Translations under genes and position numbers: made by a program
In this document: positions 1-9,333 of the stretch, in pieces
Numbering within the stretch: position 1 is the stretch's first letter
How the letters are laid out: each line of letters begins with the position of its first letter
NCBI RefSeq assembly: GCF_001429245.1
Contig: NZ_LMJE01000001.1
Span: 1,483,564-1,547,563 of the forward strand
DNA length: 64,000 nt
Reading direction: 5' to 3'
From: Rhizobium sp. Root274
GTDB taxonomy: Bacteria > Pseudomonadota > Alphaproteobacteria > Rhizobiales > Rhizobiaceae
Notes under the pieces: model-generated
The model's input: the letters and a program-made list of their open reading frames with translations, nothing else
Databases searched by the model: none
Told to the model about the DNA's origin: nothing

Positions 1-1187
1 GCCACGAGAAAGCTGATGCCAAGAAGCGCCAGCAGGATGACATGGCTGCGGACACGGTCACGCCCGAGAATGCGGAAGATGCAGACGCAAAGGCCGAAGA
101 AGCCGACGGCATAGAAGCCGCCGAAACTTTCCGCATCGAGCGCCAATTGCTGGCGGAAGGACTGGGCTTCGACCACGCCATCCAGCCAGAGCGTTTTCAG
201 CAGGGGATCAAGCTCGTTGAGCGGGTTTTGCAGGCATTGCGGCGCAATCACCACGGCGGTCGCCAGAACCAGTGCACCGGTGATCAGGATGGCAGCGATG
301 CGCGGGCGCAAGCCGGTGTTACCGGTAAGGTAAGTCGCGCAGAAGAGGGCGGCCGCGCCGATGCCGACAATGGCGTAGAAGCCGATCGACAGACTATCGC
401 AGGTGACGGCCGCATAACGGGCCGGTGGCACGGTGGCGAAGAACAGGGCCGAGAGCGATAGCGCGAGCGTCAGCGAAAAGGACCGGGCGGCGCTCGCATA
501 GGCTGGCCCTTCCACGATCCAGACGAGGCCGACGATGGCGCAGACGACAGCCACCAGCGGCGTCGTCTCGGCACCGATGGCGATGGCCACTGCTGCCGCA
601 AGGCCGGCGATCGCATGGCTGACCCTGCCCCGCAATGGGTCGAGAAGTCCAGCCGCCATGATGGCAGCAAGCACCATCTGGACATTGTGGTGATCGATGG
701 AGCCGGGCAGGAAGCGGTTGCCGGTGATGCAGAAGACCGCGGTCAGCATCAGCGTGATATGCAGCGTCGCCTCATTGCCGATCCTTCGGGCAGCACATGC
801 CATGGCCGTCATCAAGGGCACGACCAGCGACAGCGGCCAGACCAGCAGCGCCAGCGCTTCGGCCTGTTCGCCGGGCACAACATGGGAGAAGAGGCGGATG
901 AGAAACGCGATCGGCAGGTCGATCAGCCGCGACCAATGCATCAGCGTGCCGCCGGCCAAGCCTAAGCGATACTGCATTAGGTCGAACCATGACTGTCCGG
1001 AGAGCAGATCGCGCACCTCGACAAGGCGCATGACGTCGTCGTTGTCGCCGCCGACATAATCACGCGCGCCCGGCAGGTTGAGAAGAGCGATCAGGAGGAT
1101 GGCGGACAGGCTGTAGAAACCGACCCACAGGGGGAGAGATCCCCGCCATGAGTGTCGCTCGGACGCCGGTAAGGATACGTCAACCAT
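1..1187 (-). CDS. Polytopic membrane protein, GT-C glycosyltransferase-like (C-terminus outside window)
   Basis: Reading the minus strand from ATG at 1187 gives at least 395 residues with no stop before the window edge. After a short cytoplasmic N-terminus comes one hydrophobic segment, then an acidic loop (VGGDNDDVMR) and a conserved-looking HWSRLID stretch, then a long series of membrane helices with an SIDHHN loop. An acidic first periplasmic loop on a multi-helix protein is the usual layout of GT-C (Arnold/STT3-like) transferases, which take sugars from polyprenyl phosphate donors. The gene is divergent from a GtrB-like/GtrA pair, which fits a periplasmic sugar transferase. The family call is inferred from architecture and context only; it could be another polytopic protein. 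Confidence 0.6.
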   Translation of the reverse strand, partial: MVDVSLPASERHSWRGSLPLWVGFYSLSAILLIALLNLPGARDYVGGDNDDVMRLVEVRDLLSGQSWFDLMQYRLGLAGGTLMHWSRLIDLPIAFLIRLFSHVVPGEQAEALALLVWPLSLVVPLMTAMACAARRIGNEATLHITLMLTAVFCITGNRFLPGSIDHHNVQMVLAAIMAAGLLDPLRGRVSHAIAGLAAAVAIAIGAETTPLVAVVCAIVGLVWIVEGPAYASAARSFSLTLALSLSALFFATVPPARYAAVTCDSLSIGFYAIVGIGAAALFCATYLTGNTGLRPRIAAILITGALVLATAVVIAPQCLQNPLNELDPLLKTLWLDGVVEAQSFRQQLALDAESFGGFYAVGFFGLCVCIFRILGRDRVRSHVILLALLGISFLV

Positions 1188-1337
1188 CAATCCCCCGTTC
1201 TCCGAAGTTGCGCGCATGGACTGGCTCTTTGCAATCCTTCGAAGATGATACTCCGGCGAAACCTAGCCTTAACCTTCTCAAGAAATAGTAAAGCAACAGA
1301 GGACCATAGGGGCCTCCACAGCTTCGACAGGTTTCCC

Positions 1338-2375
1338 ATGAGTGGTTCGGCCTCCAATGCTCCCGACATCGCCGTTCTCTTGCCCTGCTACAACGAAGCA
1401 GCGACGATCGGCCAGGTCGTGCGCGATTTCCGCGTCGCCCTGCCGGATGCGCGGATCTACGTCTACGACAACAATTCCACTGACGGGACAGCGCTCACCG
1501 CCATGCTCGCCGGTGCAACCGTCGTGCGCGAACGGCGCCAGGGCAAGGGCCATGTGGTGCGCCGGATGTTCTGCGACATCGACGCCGACATCTACATCAT
1601 GGCCGATGGCGACGGCACCTATGGCCCTGGAGATGCGGAAGAACTCATCCGCACATTGATCACCGAGCGGGTCGACATGGTGGTCGGCACGCGGCGTGGG
1701 GTGCATGACGATGCGGGGCGCAACGGCCATGCCTTCGGCAACCGGCTGTTCAACGGGCTTTACCGCCTGCTGTTCGGCAATGATTTCACCGACATCCTCT
1801 CCGGCTACCGGGCCTTCTCGCGCCGCTATGTGAAAAGCTTCCCCGCCGTTTCCGCCGGTTTCGAGATCGAGACGGAAATGTCCGTGCATGCCTCGCGCCT
1901 GAAACTGCCGGTCTGCGAAATCGAACTCGATTACGGCCGCCGGCCGGAAGGCTCGCATTCCAAGCTCTCGACCTTCAAGGATGGCTTCAAGATCCTCTGG
2001 ATGTTCGCCATGCTGATGAAGGAAACGCGGCCATTCGCCTTTTTCGGCCTGATCTCGGCCGGCCTGATGGCCGTCAGCCTCGCGGCCATGGCACCCGTGC
2101 TCTACGAATTCTTCACGACCGGCCTCGTCTCGCGCATGCCGACCTGGATTGGCGCCATGGCGCTGATGATGATGTCCTTCCTGTCATTCACGGCTGCGAT
2201 GATCCTCGATTCCGTGGCCCGCTCGCGGGCAGAACAGCTGCGCATCCACTACATGACCCTGCCCGCCCTCAAGCGCACGGTGTTCACGTCGGAGCAGGCG
2301 GCTGACGCGACTTCGGCCAAGACAGGCCGCTCGGCCCGGGCTGCGGCAAAGGGCGACCGCTCGCGGGCGGCATGA
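1338..2375 (+). CDS. GtrB/DPM1-like family 2 glycosyltransferase
   Basis: A 345-residue GT-A enzyme. It shows the nucleotide-sugar fold entry PCYNE (16-20), DNNSTDGT (44-51) and the metal-binding DGDGTY (90-95), followed by two C-terminal hydrophobic helices at about 232-262 and 270-300. This is the plan of polyprenyl-phosphate glycosyltransferases (GtrB, DPM1, ArnC relatives), which load a sugar from a nucleotide donor onto bactoprenol phosphate on the cytoplasmic face. The start at 1338 puts the catalytic domain immediately at the N-terminus; an upstream in-frame start at 1245 would add 31 residues of non-family sequence. The stop overlaps the GtrA start by four bases (ATGA), so the two are translationally coupled. 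Confidence 0.88.
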   Translation: MSGSASNAPDIAVLLPCYNEAATIGQVVRDFRVALPDARIYVYDNNSTDGTALTAMLAGATVVRERRQGKGHVVRRMFCDIDADIYIMADGDGTYGPGDAEELIRTLITERVDMVVGTRRGVHDDAGRNGHAFGNRLFNGLYRLLFGNDFTDILSGYRAFSRRYVKSFPAVSAGFEIETEMSVHASRLKLPVCEIELDYGRRPEGSHSKLSTFKDGFKILWMFAMLMKETRPFAFFGLISAGLMAVSLAAMAPVLYEFFTTGLVSRMPTWIGAMALMMMSFLSFTAAMILDSVARSRAEQLRIHYMTLPALKRTVFTSEQAADATSAKTGRSARAAAKGDRSRAA

Positions 2376-2746
2376 GCAAGTTCCTGCGCTTTGCGATCGT
2401 CGGGGGTGCCGGTTTCCTGGTCGATGCCGGCATACTCTGGCTGCTGCTGACCTACACGCCGCTCGGCCCGCTGTCAGGCCGTGCCATCGCGATTGCCCTT
2501 GCCATGACAACGACCTGGCTGCTCAACCGGCGCTTCACCTTCGGAGCCTCGCGGCGCTCGATCGTGGTCGAGGGCTTCCGCTACGGCTTTATCGGGCTCG
2601 TCACATCAGTGGTCAATTACGGCGTCTATGCGGGGCTGTTGATCATGGCGCCCCTGCTCAGCCCCTATGCGGCGCTGGTGGCCGCGTCGATCGCGGCCAT
2701 GCTGTTCAGCTTCTTCGGCTATTCGCGCTATGTCTTTCGCCGCTGA
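2372..2746 (+). CDS. GtrA family membrane protein (putative polyprenyl-linked sugar flippase)
   Basis: A 124-residue protein that is almost wholly hydrophobic and forms four membrane helices, with the conserved FLRFAIVGGAGFLVD opening and a loop containing LNRRFTF between helices 2 and 3. GtrA proteins are proposed to flip bactoprenyl-phosphate sugars to the periplasm in O-antigen or arabinogalactan modification. The gene overlaps the upstream glycosyltransferase by ATGA and ends 15 bases before a convergent oxidoreductase gene. With the GT-C-like gene on the other side of the shared promoter region the set resembles a gtrABC module. The actual glycan acceptor cannot be told from the sequence. 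Confidence 0.85.
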   Translation: MSKFLRFAIVGGAGFLVDAGILWLLLTYTPLGPLSGRAIAIALAMTTTWLLNRRFTFGASRRSIVVEGFRYGFIGLVTSVVNYGVYAGLLIMAPLLSPYAALVAASIAAMLFSFFGYSRYVFRR

Positions 2747-2761
2747 TGGAGAAGACGCGGT

Positions 2762-3748
2762 TTACACCGCTTCCCAGCCATCCTTGTCCGCTGCGCGGTA
2801 GATCGCGTCGATCAGCTTCTGGTTTGCCTTTGAGCTTTCCAGCGTCACCACCTCGCCCTTGGTGCCGGCCACGGCACGGGCAAAGGCTTCGGCCTCCAGC
2901 TTGTACTGGCGGCTGTCGGGGAAGCGGAAGATCTGCGAGACGTTGTGGCCGCGATTGGTGAGCTCAACCTCTTCGGCACCCCAGCGATCGGCGTTGAAGG
3001 GCGACTTCACCTCGATAAATCCGTCCGTGCCGTGGAAGACCATCAGCTGGCGATTGGCCATCTGGGTCGCCACATAGAAGTTCAGCTCGAACCCGTCGAA
3101 ATCCGCCTTCACGCTTGCGTAGATGTCCGTGCCGAACTCAGGATCGCGCTCGATCGTCGACTGGACGCGGACCGGCTCCTTGCCCGTGACGAAGCGGGTG
3201 GTGATGGTTGGGTAAACGCCGATATCCGGAAGCGCGCCGCCGCCGAGTTCGGGAATGTTGCGCATGTTGCCGGGATCTCGGTTGAAGTAGGTGAAGGAGC
3301 CCTGCACCATCTTCAGCGTGCCGATCGCGCCCTGGCTCAGCAGTTCGCGCACCTTCAGCCAGACCGGCGCGTAAGTCACCATATAGGCCTCGGTGATCAG
3401 CACCTTGTTGCGGTCGCGGGCTTCGATGATCGCGTCGATCTCGTCCGCCTTCAGCGCGATCGGCTTTTCACACAGCACATGCTTGCCGGCATTGGCCGCC
3501 TTGATGGCCCATTCGACATGCTGGCTCGTCGGCAGCGGAATATAGACCGCATCGATGGTATCGGAGGCGAGCATCTCCTCATAGGATCCGAAGGCATGCG
3601 GCACGGAAAAGCGGTCGGCCATTTCACGGGCACGGGCCAGATCGCGGCTTGCAACCGCCGTCACGACGGCGTTTTCGGCATCCTGGATGGCCGGCACGAC
3701 GAGTTCACGACCGATCTTGGCCGTCGACAGAATTCCGAAACGCAGCAT
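2762..3748 (-). CDS. Gfo/Idh/MocA family NAD(P)-dependent oxidoreductase
   Basis: A 328-residue cytoplasmic dehydrogenase. The N-terminal Rossmann fold begins at residue 3 ([10 protein letters not shown]), and the family signature EKPIAL at 94-99 carries the catalytic lysine (K95). A C-terminal substrate domain with [12 protein letters not shown] follows. Members oxidise or reduce sugars, inositols or related polyols. The chosen start at 3748 is preceded by a textbook ribosome site (AGGAGG about 6 bases upstream); a longer reading frame upstream adds no homologous sequence. It is convergent with gtrA and divergent from a cysteine hydrolase, so no operon partner points to the substrate. Confidence 0.88.
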   Translation of the reverse strand: MLRFGILSTAKIGRELVVPAIQDAENAVVTAVASRDLARAREMADRFSVPHAFGSYEEMLASDTIDAVYIPLPTSQHVEWAIKAANAGKHVLCEKPIALKADEIDAIIEARDRNKVLITEAYMVTYAPVWLKVRELLSQGAIGTLKMVQGSFTYFNRDPGNMRNIPELGGGALPDIGVYPTITTRFVTGKEPVRVQSTIERDPEFGTDIYASVKADFDGFELNFYVATQMANRQLMVFHGTDGFIEVKSPFNADRWGAEEVELTNRGHNVSQIFRFPDSRQYKLEAEAFARAVAGTKGEVVTLESSKANQKLIDAIYRAADKDGWEAV

Positions 3749-3939
3749 CTTATTCCTCCTCAAAATGTCGGGGCGGACATTAGGGGAAGCACCGGCAGGG
3801 TGCAACGGCGTTCGCTGACGAGGCGATGTAAATGCTGCAAGCAGAATGGCCGAAAATGTCCGCCTTTCGTCCGGCGCGCGCATGGTTGGCGGGTTTAAAG
3901 GGCTTATGCTAGGTTTCATCGCAACGACAGGAGACAGAT

Positions 3940-4500
3940 ATGTCCGCTCAAGATACCGCCCTCATCGTCGTCGACGTTCAGGAGAGTTTTCGCCAGGCGC
4001 CCTATTGGGAGGCTTCCGAACTGCCCGCCTATCTCGCCCGCCAGCAGGCGCTGACCGATGGGGCAAAGGCGGTCGGCATGCCGATCGTCCAGATATTCCA
4101 CGTCGATACGGACGCACCCTTCACGCTCGAAAGCGGCTTGGTGCGCACGCTGGAAGAGATCACGATCGATCCCGATGTCACCTTCCACAAGGGCGTACAT
4201 TCCGCTTTGGTCGATACCGGTCTTGAGGCGTGGCTGCGCGAGCGCGGTATCCGCCGCGTGATCGTCTCCGGCATCCGCACAGAACAGTGCTGCGAGACCA
4301 CCAGCCGCCATGCATCCGATCTCGGTTTCGATGTCGACTTCGTCACCGAGGCGACGCTCACCTTCCCGATGACACATGCTTCGGGTCGTGTCTTCACGGC
4401 TGAAGACATCCGCATCCGCACCGAACTGGTGCTGTCGGGTCGCTTCGCCCGCATCGCCACTGTCGAGCAGGCGCTCGGCACCCTTTCCGCTGCCGCCTGA
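3940..4500 (+). CDS. Isochorismatase-like cysteine hydrolase
   Basis: A 186-residue enzyme with the full catalytic triad of the isochorismatase-like superfamily: Asp12 in IVVDVQ, Lys84 in FHKGVHSAL and Cys117 in the GIRTEQC loop. Relatives hydrolyse amides such as nicotinamide, N-carbamoyl compounds or isochorismate. An additional cysteine (C118) occupies the place of the usual valine or alanine. A purine-rich AGGAGA lies just before the start. Eight bases downstream begins a GlxA-type AraC regulator, suggesting the pair forms one unit in which the regulator senses a metabolite of this hydrolase; that link is inference. Confidence 0.88.
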   Translation: MSAQDTALIVVDVQESFRQAPYWEASELPAYLARQQALTDGAKAVGMPIVQIFHVDTDAPFTLESGLVRTLEEITIDPDVTFHKGVHSALVDTGLEAWLRERGIRRVIVSGIRTEQCCETTSRHASDLGFDVDFVTEATLTFPMTHASGRVFTAEDIRIRTELVLSGRFARIATVEQALGTLSAAA

Positions 4501-4508
4501 GAACTGCC

Positions 4509-5477
4509 ATGGACGTGATCCCGGTCTTCATCCTCGTTCCGCCCGACACCCTGCTGATCGATATTGCCGGTCCGCTGGAAGTGCTGCGCTATGCGAACCA
4601 GGAGCAGGACCGGGTCCGTTTCGACTATCGCTACATCTCGGCAAAGCCCCGGCAGCAGACCTCGATCGGGCTTGTTCTCGACGGGCTGGAACCCCTGCCC
4701 GACAGCCTGCCGGAGAATGCGATCCTAGTCATTTCCGGCAGCCTGACGGTCGGCATTGCCGAGATTGCGCGGGAAGCAGAGCTTAAGACGCTGACGCGCT
4801 GGCTTGCAGGGACGGTTCGCTCCGACACGAAACTTGCGACCATCTGCTCTGGCGCGCTGCTGGCCGCCGCCGCCGGGCTGATGGAAGGTCATCAATGCAC
4901 CACGCATGCCGAGTGTCTGGACGAGCTGCGCGCCCTCGCCCCGACCGCGAGCGTGCTGGAAAACCGTCTCTATGTCGAAGACGGCAATCGCTTCTCAAGC
5001 GCTGGAATTTCCACCGGCATCGACCTGATGCTGCATCTCGTCAGCCGCCTTGCTTCGCCTCAGGCCGCGCTTGCAGCCGCGCGCAAGATGGTCATCTATC
5101 TCAGGCGCAGCGGCCAGGACCCGCAGATGTCGCCCTGGCTGTCGGGCCGTAATCACATCCACCCGGCAATCCACCGCGCTCAGGATGCGATCATGGCCGA
5201 TCCGGCGCGAGACTGGTCGCTACCGCGGCTGGCCGAGATCGCGCATCTGAGCGAGCGGCACCTGTCGCGGCTTTTTCGCGAGCATGTCGGCCTGTCGGTC
5301 GTCGACTACGTCAACCTGATGCGGGTGACACTTGCCCAGGAACTCTTGAAACAGTCCCGGCTCGACATGGAAAACCTCGCCCATCGCGCCGGCTTTACCT
5401 CGTCGCGGCACATGCGCCGGGTCTTTGCGCAGCATCACGGACTGTCCCCCAGCGCCTTTCGCAAGACGGCGGACTGA
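4509..5477 (+). CDS. GlxA/FtrA-type transcriptional regulator (DJ-1/PfpI domain + AraC HTH)
   Basis: A 322-residue two-domain regulator. Residues about 5-190 form a class I amidotransferase-like (DJ-1/PfpI) sensor with an ATICSGALLAAAAGL elbow around the cysteine, and residues about 220-320 form the double helix-turn-helix of AraC/XylS proteins (AEIAHLSERHLSRLF, then AHRAGFTSSRHMRRVF). Such proteins activate catabolic genes in response to small nitrogenous or carbonyl compounds. It begins eight bases after the isochorismatase-like gene and probably shares its message. No effector can be named. Confidence 0.88.
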   Translation: MDVIPVFILVPPDTLLIDIAGPLEVLRYANQEQDRVRFDYRYISAKPRQQTSIGLVLDGLEPLPDSLPENAILVISGSLTVGIAEIAREAELKTLTRWLAGTVRSDTKLATICSGALLAAAAGLMEGHQCTTHAECLDELRALAPTASVLENRLYVEDGNRFSSAGISTGIDLMLHLVSRLASPQAALAAARKMVIYLRRSGQDPQMSPWLSGRNHIHPAIHRAQDAIMADPARDWSLPRLAEIAHLSERHLSRLFREHVGLSVVDYVNLMRVTLAQELLKQSRLDMENLAHRAGFTSSRHMRRVFAQHHGLSPSAFRKTAD

Positions 5478-5821
5478 ATTCGGAGACACTGGAAAGCGGC
5501 GTTGCTCAGAGCCGTTCATTTCTAAATGGAATCAGTTCTGTTGGCTCAAACGGAGTCGGATGGTCGACCGGCCGGCGCGTGTCGTAGCCACAGCCTACGG
5601 CCAAGCCGGCCGGTCGATCAGGCGGCCCGTTTCAGCCAACCCGAAGGGCCGGGCATCTTTCCGCCGGGATAAATGAACGGCTTTAGCCCATATCGACACC
5701 ATGCGCAGGCGCCTGAAGCATTTCGCTTCTGAACCCATCAAAGCTTTTGAATGGTGCCTGCGACTGGCGCTTGATAGCGTCCCCGCGAGTTTTCGTTCCC
5801 CGATCCGTATTTGAGGCTCCC
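5478..5821. other. Gene-free interval filled by a nested palindromic element
   Basis: No credible gene is seen between the GlxA-type regulator and the aldo/keto reductase. Half of the interval is occupied by the 173-bp nested inverted repeat described separately; the remainder (about 5683-5821) is presumably the promoter region of the reductase gene, without an obvious -35/-10 pair. Confidence 0.6.
5510..5682. repeat. Nested palindromic intergenic element, 173 bp
   Basis: Three inverted repeats are stacked on one axis. The outer pair is a perfect 12-mer (AGCCGTTCATTT, 5510-5521, against 5671-5682). The middle pair is a 14-mer with one mismatch (5540-5553 against 5627-5640). The inner pair is a perfect 13-mer (TCGACCGGCCGGC, 5564-5576, against 5605-5617). 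The whole can fold as one long interrupted hairpin in RNA or a cruciform in DNA. Its size and layout resemble the short palindromic mosaic elements (RIME/RPE type) known from Rhizobiaceae intergenic regions, or a MITE with 12-bp ends. It encodes no protein. Confidence 0.75.
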
Positions 5822-6772
5822 ATGCAGAAACGTGCTCTCGGCCGCACCGGCCTTTCGATCGCCCCCGTCGTTTTCGGCGGCAATGTCTTCGGCTGGACCG
5901 CCGATGAGAAGACCTCCTTTGCCCTGCTCGACCGATTCTTCGATGCCGGCTTCAACACGATCGACACAGCCGATGTCTATTCATCCTGGGTCGATGGCCA
6001 TGTCGGCGGCGAAAGCGAGACAATCATCGGGCAGTGGTTGGCGCGGGGCCATGTGCGGCGTGAGGACGTGGTGATCGTCACCAAAGTCGGCTTCGACAGC
6101 CAGGGGCGGAAGACCGGGCTGTCGCCCAAGTGGATTGGCGAGGCTGTCGAGGCCTCACTCAAGCGTCTCGGCACTGACTATATCGACCTCTATCTCGCCC
6201 ATAAGCCGGACGAGGAGACGCCGATCGACGCGACGCTGGAAGCCTTCGGCCGTCTGAAGGACGCCGGCAAGGTTCGCGCCATCGGCTGCTCGAATTATGA
6301 TGCCGTGCAGCTGAAGGCGAGCCTTGATGCTGCCGCGAAGGCTGGCCTGCCGCGCTTCGACGTTCTGCAGCCGGAATACAATCTCTATACGCGCGACCGG
6401 TTCGAAGGCCCGATCCGGGATCTCTGCCTTGCCGAGGAAATCGGCGTCATCAGCTATTATGCGCTCGCTGCCGGCTTCCTGACCGGCAAATACCGCAAGG
6501 CCGAGGACACGACCAATTCCTCTCGTGCCTACCGGGTCGGCGACTATATCAACCCGCGCGGCCTTCGCATCCTGGATGCACTCGACGCGGTTGCCGCTGA
6601 AACCCAGACGAGCCCTGCGACCGTGGCCATCGCCTGGGTCGCCGCACAGCCCGGCATTACGGCCCCGATCGCTTCGGCCACCAGCCTGCGCCAGCTTGAT
6701 AGCCTTATCGCTGCCGGTCAGCTGTCGCTCTCGGATGCGCAGATCGCTCAGCTCAGCGAGGCGGCAGCATGA
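5822..6772 (+). CDS. Aldo/keto reductase
   Basis: A 316-residue (alpha/beta)8-barrel oxidoreductase using NADPH. The AKR tetrad is visible as Asp48 and Tyr53 (NTIDTADVYSSW), Lys88 (IVTKVGF) and His127 (LYLAHKP). The downstream loop with GCSNYDA and the C-terminal cofactor segment APIASATSLRQLDSL are also typical. It is a catabolic/stress carbonyl reductase of unknown substrate. An upstream in-frame start at 5747 would add 25 non-family residues, so ATG 5822 is preferred. The stop overlaps the next gene (GNAT) by ATGA. Confidence 0.88.
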   Translation: MQKRALGRTGLSIAPVVFGGNVFGWTADEKTSFALLDRFFDAGFNTIDTADVYSSWVDGHVGGESETIIGQWLARGHVRREDVVIVTKVGFDSQGRKTGLSPKWIGEAVEASLKRLGTDYIDLYLAHKPDEETPIDATLEAFGRLKDAGKVRAIGCSNYDAVQLKASLDAAAKAGLPRFDVLQPEYNLYTRDRFEGPIRDLCLAEEIGVISYYALAAGFLTGKYRKAEDTTNSSRAYRVGDYINPRGLRILDALDAVAAETQTSPATVAIAWVAAQPGITAPIASATSLRQLDSLIAAGQLSLSDAQIAQLSEAAA

Positions 6773-7224
6773 GTGCTTCAGCCCCCGTCATCCGCGACGC
6801 CACGAGCGCCGACGAGGACGCCTGGCGCGATCTCTGGGGCCAGTATCTTACCTTCTACAAGGTGGATCTGCCTGACGACGTGACCGCCCACACCTGGGCC
6901 CGCATCCTCGACCCTTCGTCTCGCGTCTCCATGCGCGTGGCTGATGTCGACGGGGTGCTGGCAGGTTTTGCCATCCATCATTTCCATGATTCCACCTGGG
7001 TGAAGACGCCGGACTGCTATCTGGAAGACCTGTTTCTAAAAGCGGCTTTTCGGGGTCGCGGCATCGGCCGGGCGCTGATCGACGATCTGATCGCGATCAG
7101 CAAGGCCAAGGGCTGGTCGCGGCTTTACTGGCATACCGACCGGGGCAATGAGACGGCGCGCAAGCTCTACGACACCTATGCCCCCGAAGACGGGCATGTT
7201 CGCTATCGGCTGAAATTCGTTTGA
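6769..7224 (+). CDS. GNAT family N-acetyltransferase
   Basis: A 151-residue single-domain acetyltransferase. The acetyl-CoA pyrophosphate-binding motif A is FRGRGIGRALIDDL (near 92-105), and motif B (LYWHTDRGNETARKLYD) follows. The substrate is unknown; proteins of this shape acetylate small amines or N-termini. It overlaps the preceding aldo/keto reductase by four bases, so both are translated from one message. It ends six bases before the convergent LysR gene. Confidence 0.85.
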   Translation: MSASAPVIRDATSADEDAWRDLWGQYLTFYKVDLPDDVTAHTWARILDPSSRVSMRVADVDGVLAGFAIHHFHDSTWVKTPDCYLEDLFLKAAFRGRGIGRALIDDLIAISKAKGWSRLYWHTDRGNETARKLYDTYAPEDGHVRYRLKFV

Positions 7225-7230
7225 TCCTGC

Positions 7231-8121
7231 TTATCCACGCCAGCGGAAGAAATCGATGAAGGCGCGCAGGGCCGGGCGCATCTGGCGGCGGCTGGGGTAA
7301 TAGATCGAAAAGCCGTCGAACGGCGGGCACCAGTCTTCGAGCACGCGGACAAGCCGCCCCTCTTCGATGTCCTGGTGAACGCGGGCGTCGAAGATATAGG
7401 CGAGCCCTGCCCCGTCGATCGCGGCACGACGCATCAGGGTCTGGTCCGAGAGGATGAGGCTGCCGCGCACGTCGACGGAGAGTGCGCGGCCGTCCTTCTC
7501 GAATTCCCAGCGGTAGATGCTGCCGCTGGAAAAGCGGCGGCGGATGCAGATATGCGCCGCCAGATCGCGCGGATGCAACGGCCGTTCATGCTGCTCTAAA
7601 TAGACGGGTGCGCCCACGACCGCGCCACGCCACGGTCCGCTGACGCGCACGGCAACCATATCGGCCTCCAGGTGTTCGCCCAACCTCAGACCCGCGTCGA
7701 AACCCTGCTCGACGATGTCCTGGAACCGATCATCCGTCGCGATCTCAAGCTCGATCTCGGGATAAAGCCGGGTGAATTCGCCGAGCCGCGGGGCGATGAC
7801 GTCCTGGGCGGCAAGCAGCGGCATGGTGATGCGCAAGGGGCCGGCCGGATGGGCGCGACCGTCGGAGAGAGCGGTGAGCGCAGTATCGATATCGCCGAGC
7901 GCTGGCACCAGCACATCGAGAAGCCGGCGACCTTCCTCGGTCGGCGCCGCACTGCGGGTGGTGCGGGCGATCAGACGAAGGCCGAGGCTGCTTTCCAGCG
8001 CAGAGACGGCGTGGCTGACGGCAGAGGGCGCTATGCCCAGTTCGTCGGCTGCGGCGCGGAAGCTTCCGCGCCTTGCGACACAGGCGAGCACGGCCAATTG
8101 GGACAGCTGAGTTCGGTTCAT
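7231..8121 (-). CDS. LysR family transcriptional regulator
   Basis: A 296-residue regulator with a winged helix-turn-helix at about 5-63 (FRAAADELGIAPSAVSHAVSALE) and a periplasmic-binding-protein-like effector domain from about 90 to the end. It is divergent from an aldo/keto reductase gene, the normal arrangement for a LysR protein and its target. The shared 145-base intergenic region holds two inverted repeats: TTGTTC-N9-GAACAA, which covers its own start codon, and CAGAAC...GTTCTG. Autorepression and activation of the reductase are the likely roles. Confidence 0.88.
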   Translation of the reverse strand: MNRTQLSQLAVLACVARRGSFRAAADELGIAPSAVSHAVSALESSLGLRLIARTTRSAAPTEEGRRLLDVLVPALGDIDTALTALSDGRAHPAGPLRITMPLLAAQDVIAPRLGEFTRLYPEIELEIATDDRFQDIVEQGFDAGLRLGEHLEADMVAVRVSGPWRGAVVGAPVYLEQHERPLHPRDLAAHICIRRRFSSGSIYRWEFEKDGRALSVDVRGSLILSDQTLMRRAAIDGAGLAYIFDARVHQDIEEGRLVRVLEDWCPPFDGFSIYYPSRRQMRPALRAFIDFFRWRG

Positions 8122-8141
8122 TGTTCCAACAGATAGAACAA
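8121..8141. promoter_or_regulatory. Probable LysR operator (TTGTTC-N9-GAACAA)
   Basis: A perfect 6-bp inverted repeat with a 9-base spacer has the T-N11-A style of LysR boxes. It begins on the first base of the divergent LysR gene and so could mediate autoregulation. A second, wider repeat (CAGAAC at 8166-8171 with GTTCTG at 8203-8208) sits nearer the target gene. The assignment is by pattern and position. Confidence 0.5.
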
Positions 8142-8236
8142 GCCATGAGGCTTTGCACCTGTTTTCAGAACTGAACAGCCGCCCTAGTTTATGTTCTGCC
8201 TGCTGTGCCGGCTTTCGCTGCCATGCTAGGCTTTAG

Positions 8237-9262
<1,026 letters not shown>

Positions 9263-9333
9263 CGTAGCAAGGGGAGGCTGCTCCAGCGTCCCCTGCCTCG
9301 TCTTTCCAGCATCAAATGGAAGCGGCGCCGCCC

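Noticed and set aside
42..990. Several open frames of 65-140 codons on the plus strand and in other minus frames
   Set aside because: They lie opposite or out of frame with the GT-C-like gene, which has strong membrane-protein coding character; they are products of high GC.
2945..3898. 317-codon plus-strand frame
   Set aside because: Antisense of the Gfo/Idh/MocA gene, His/Arg-rich without any family signature.
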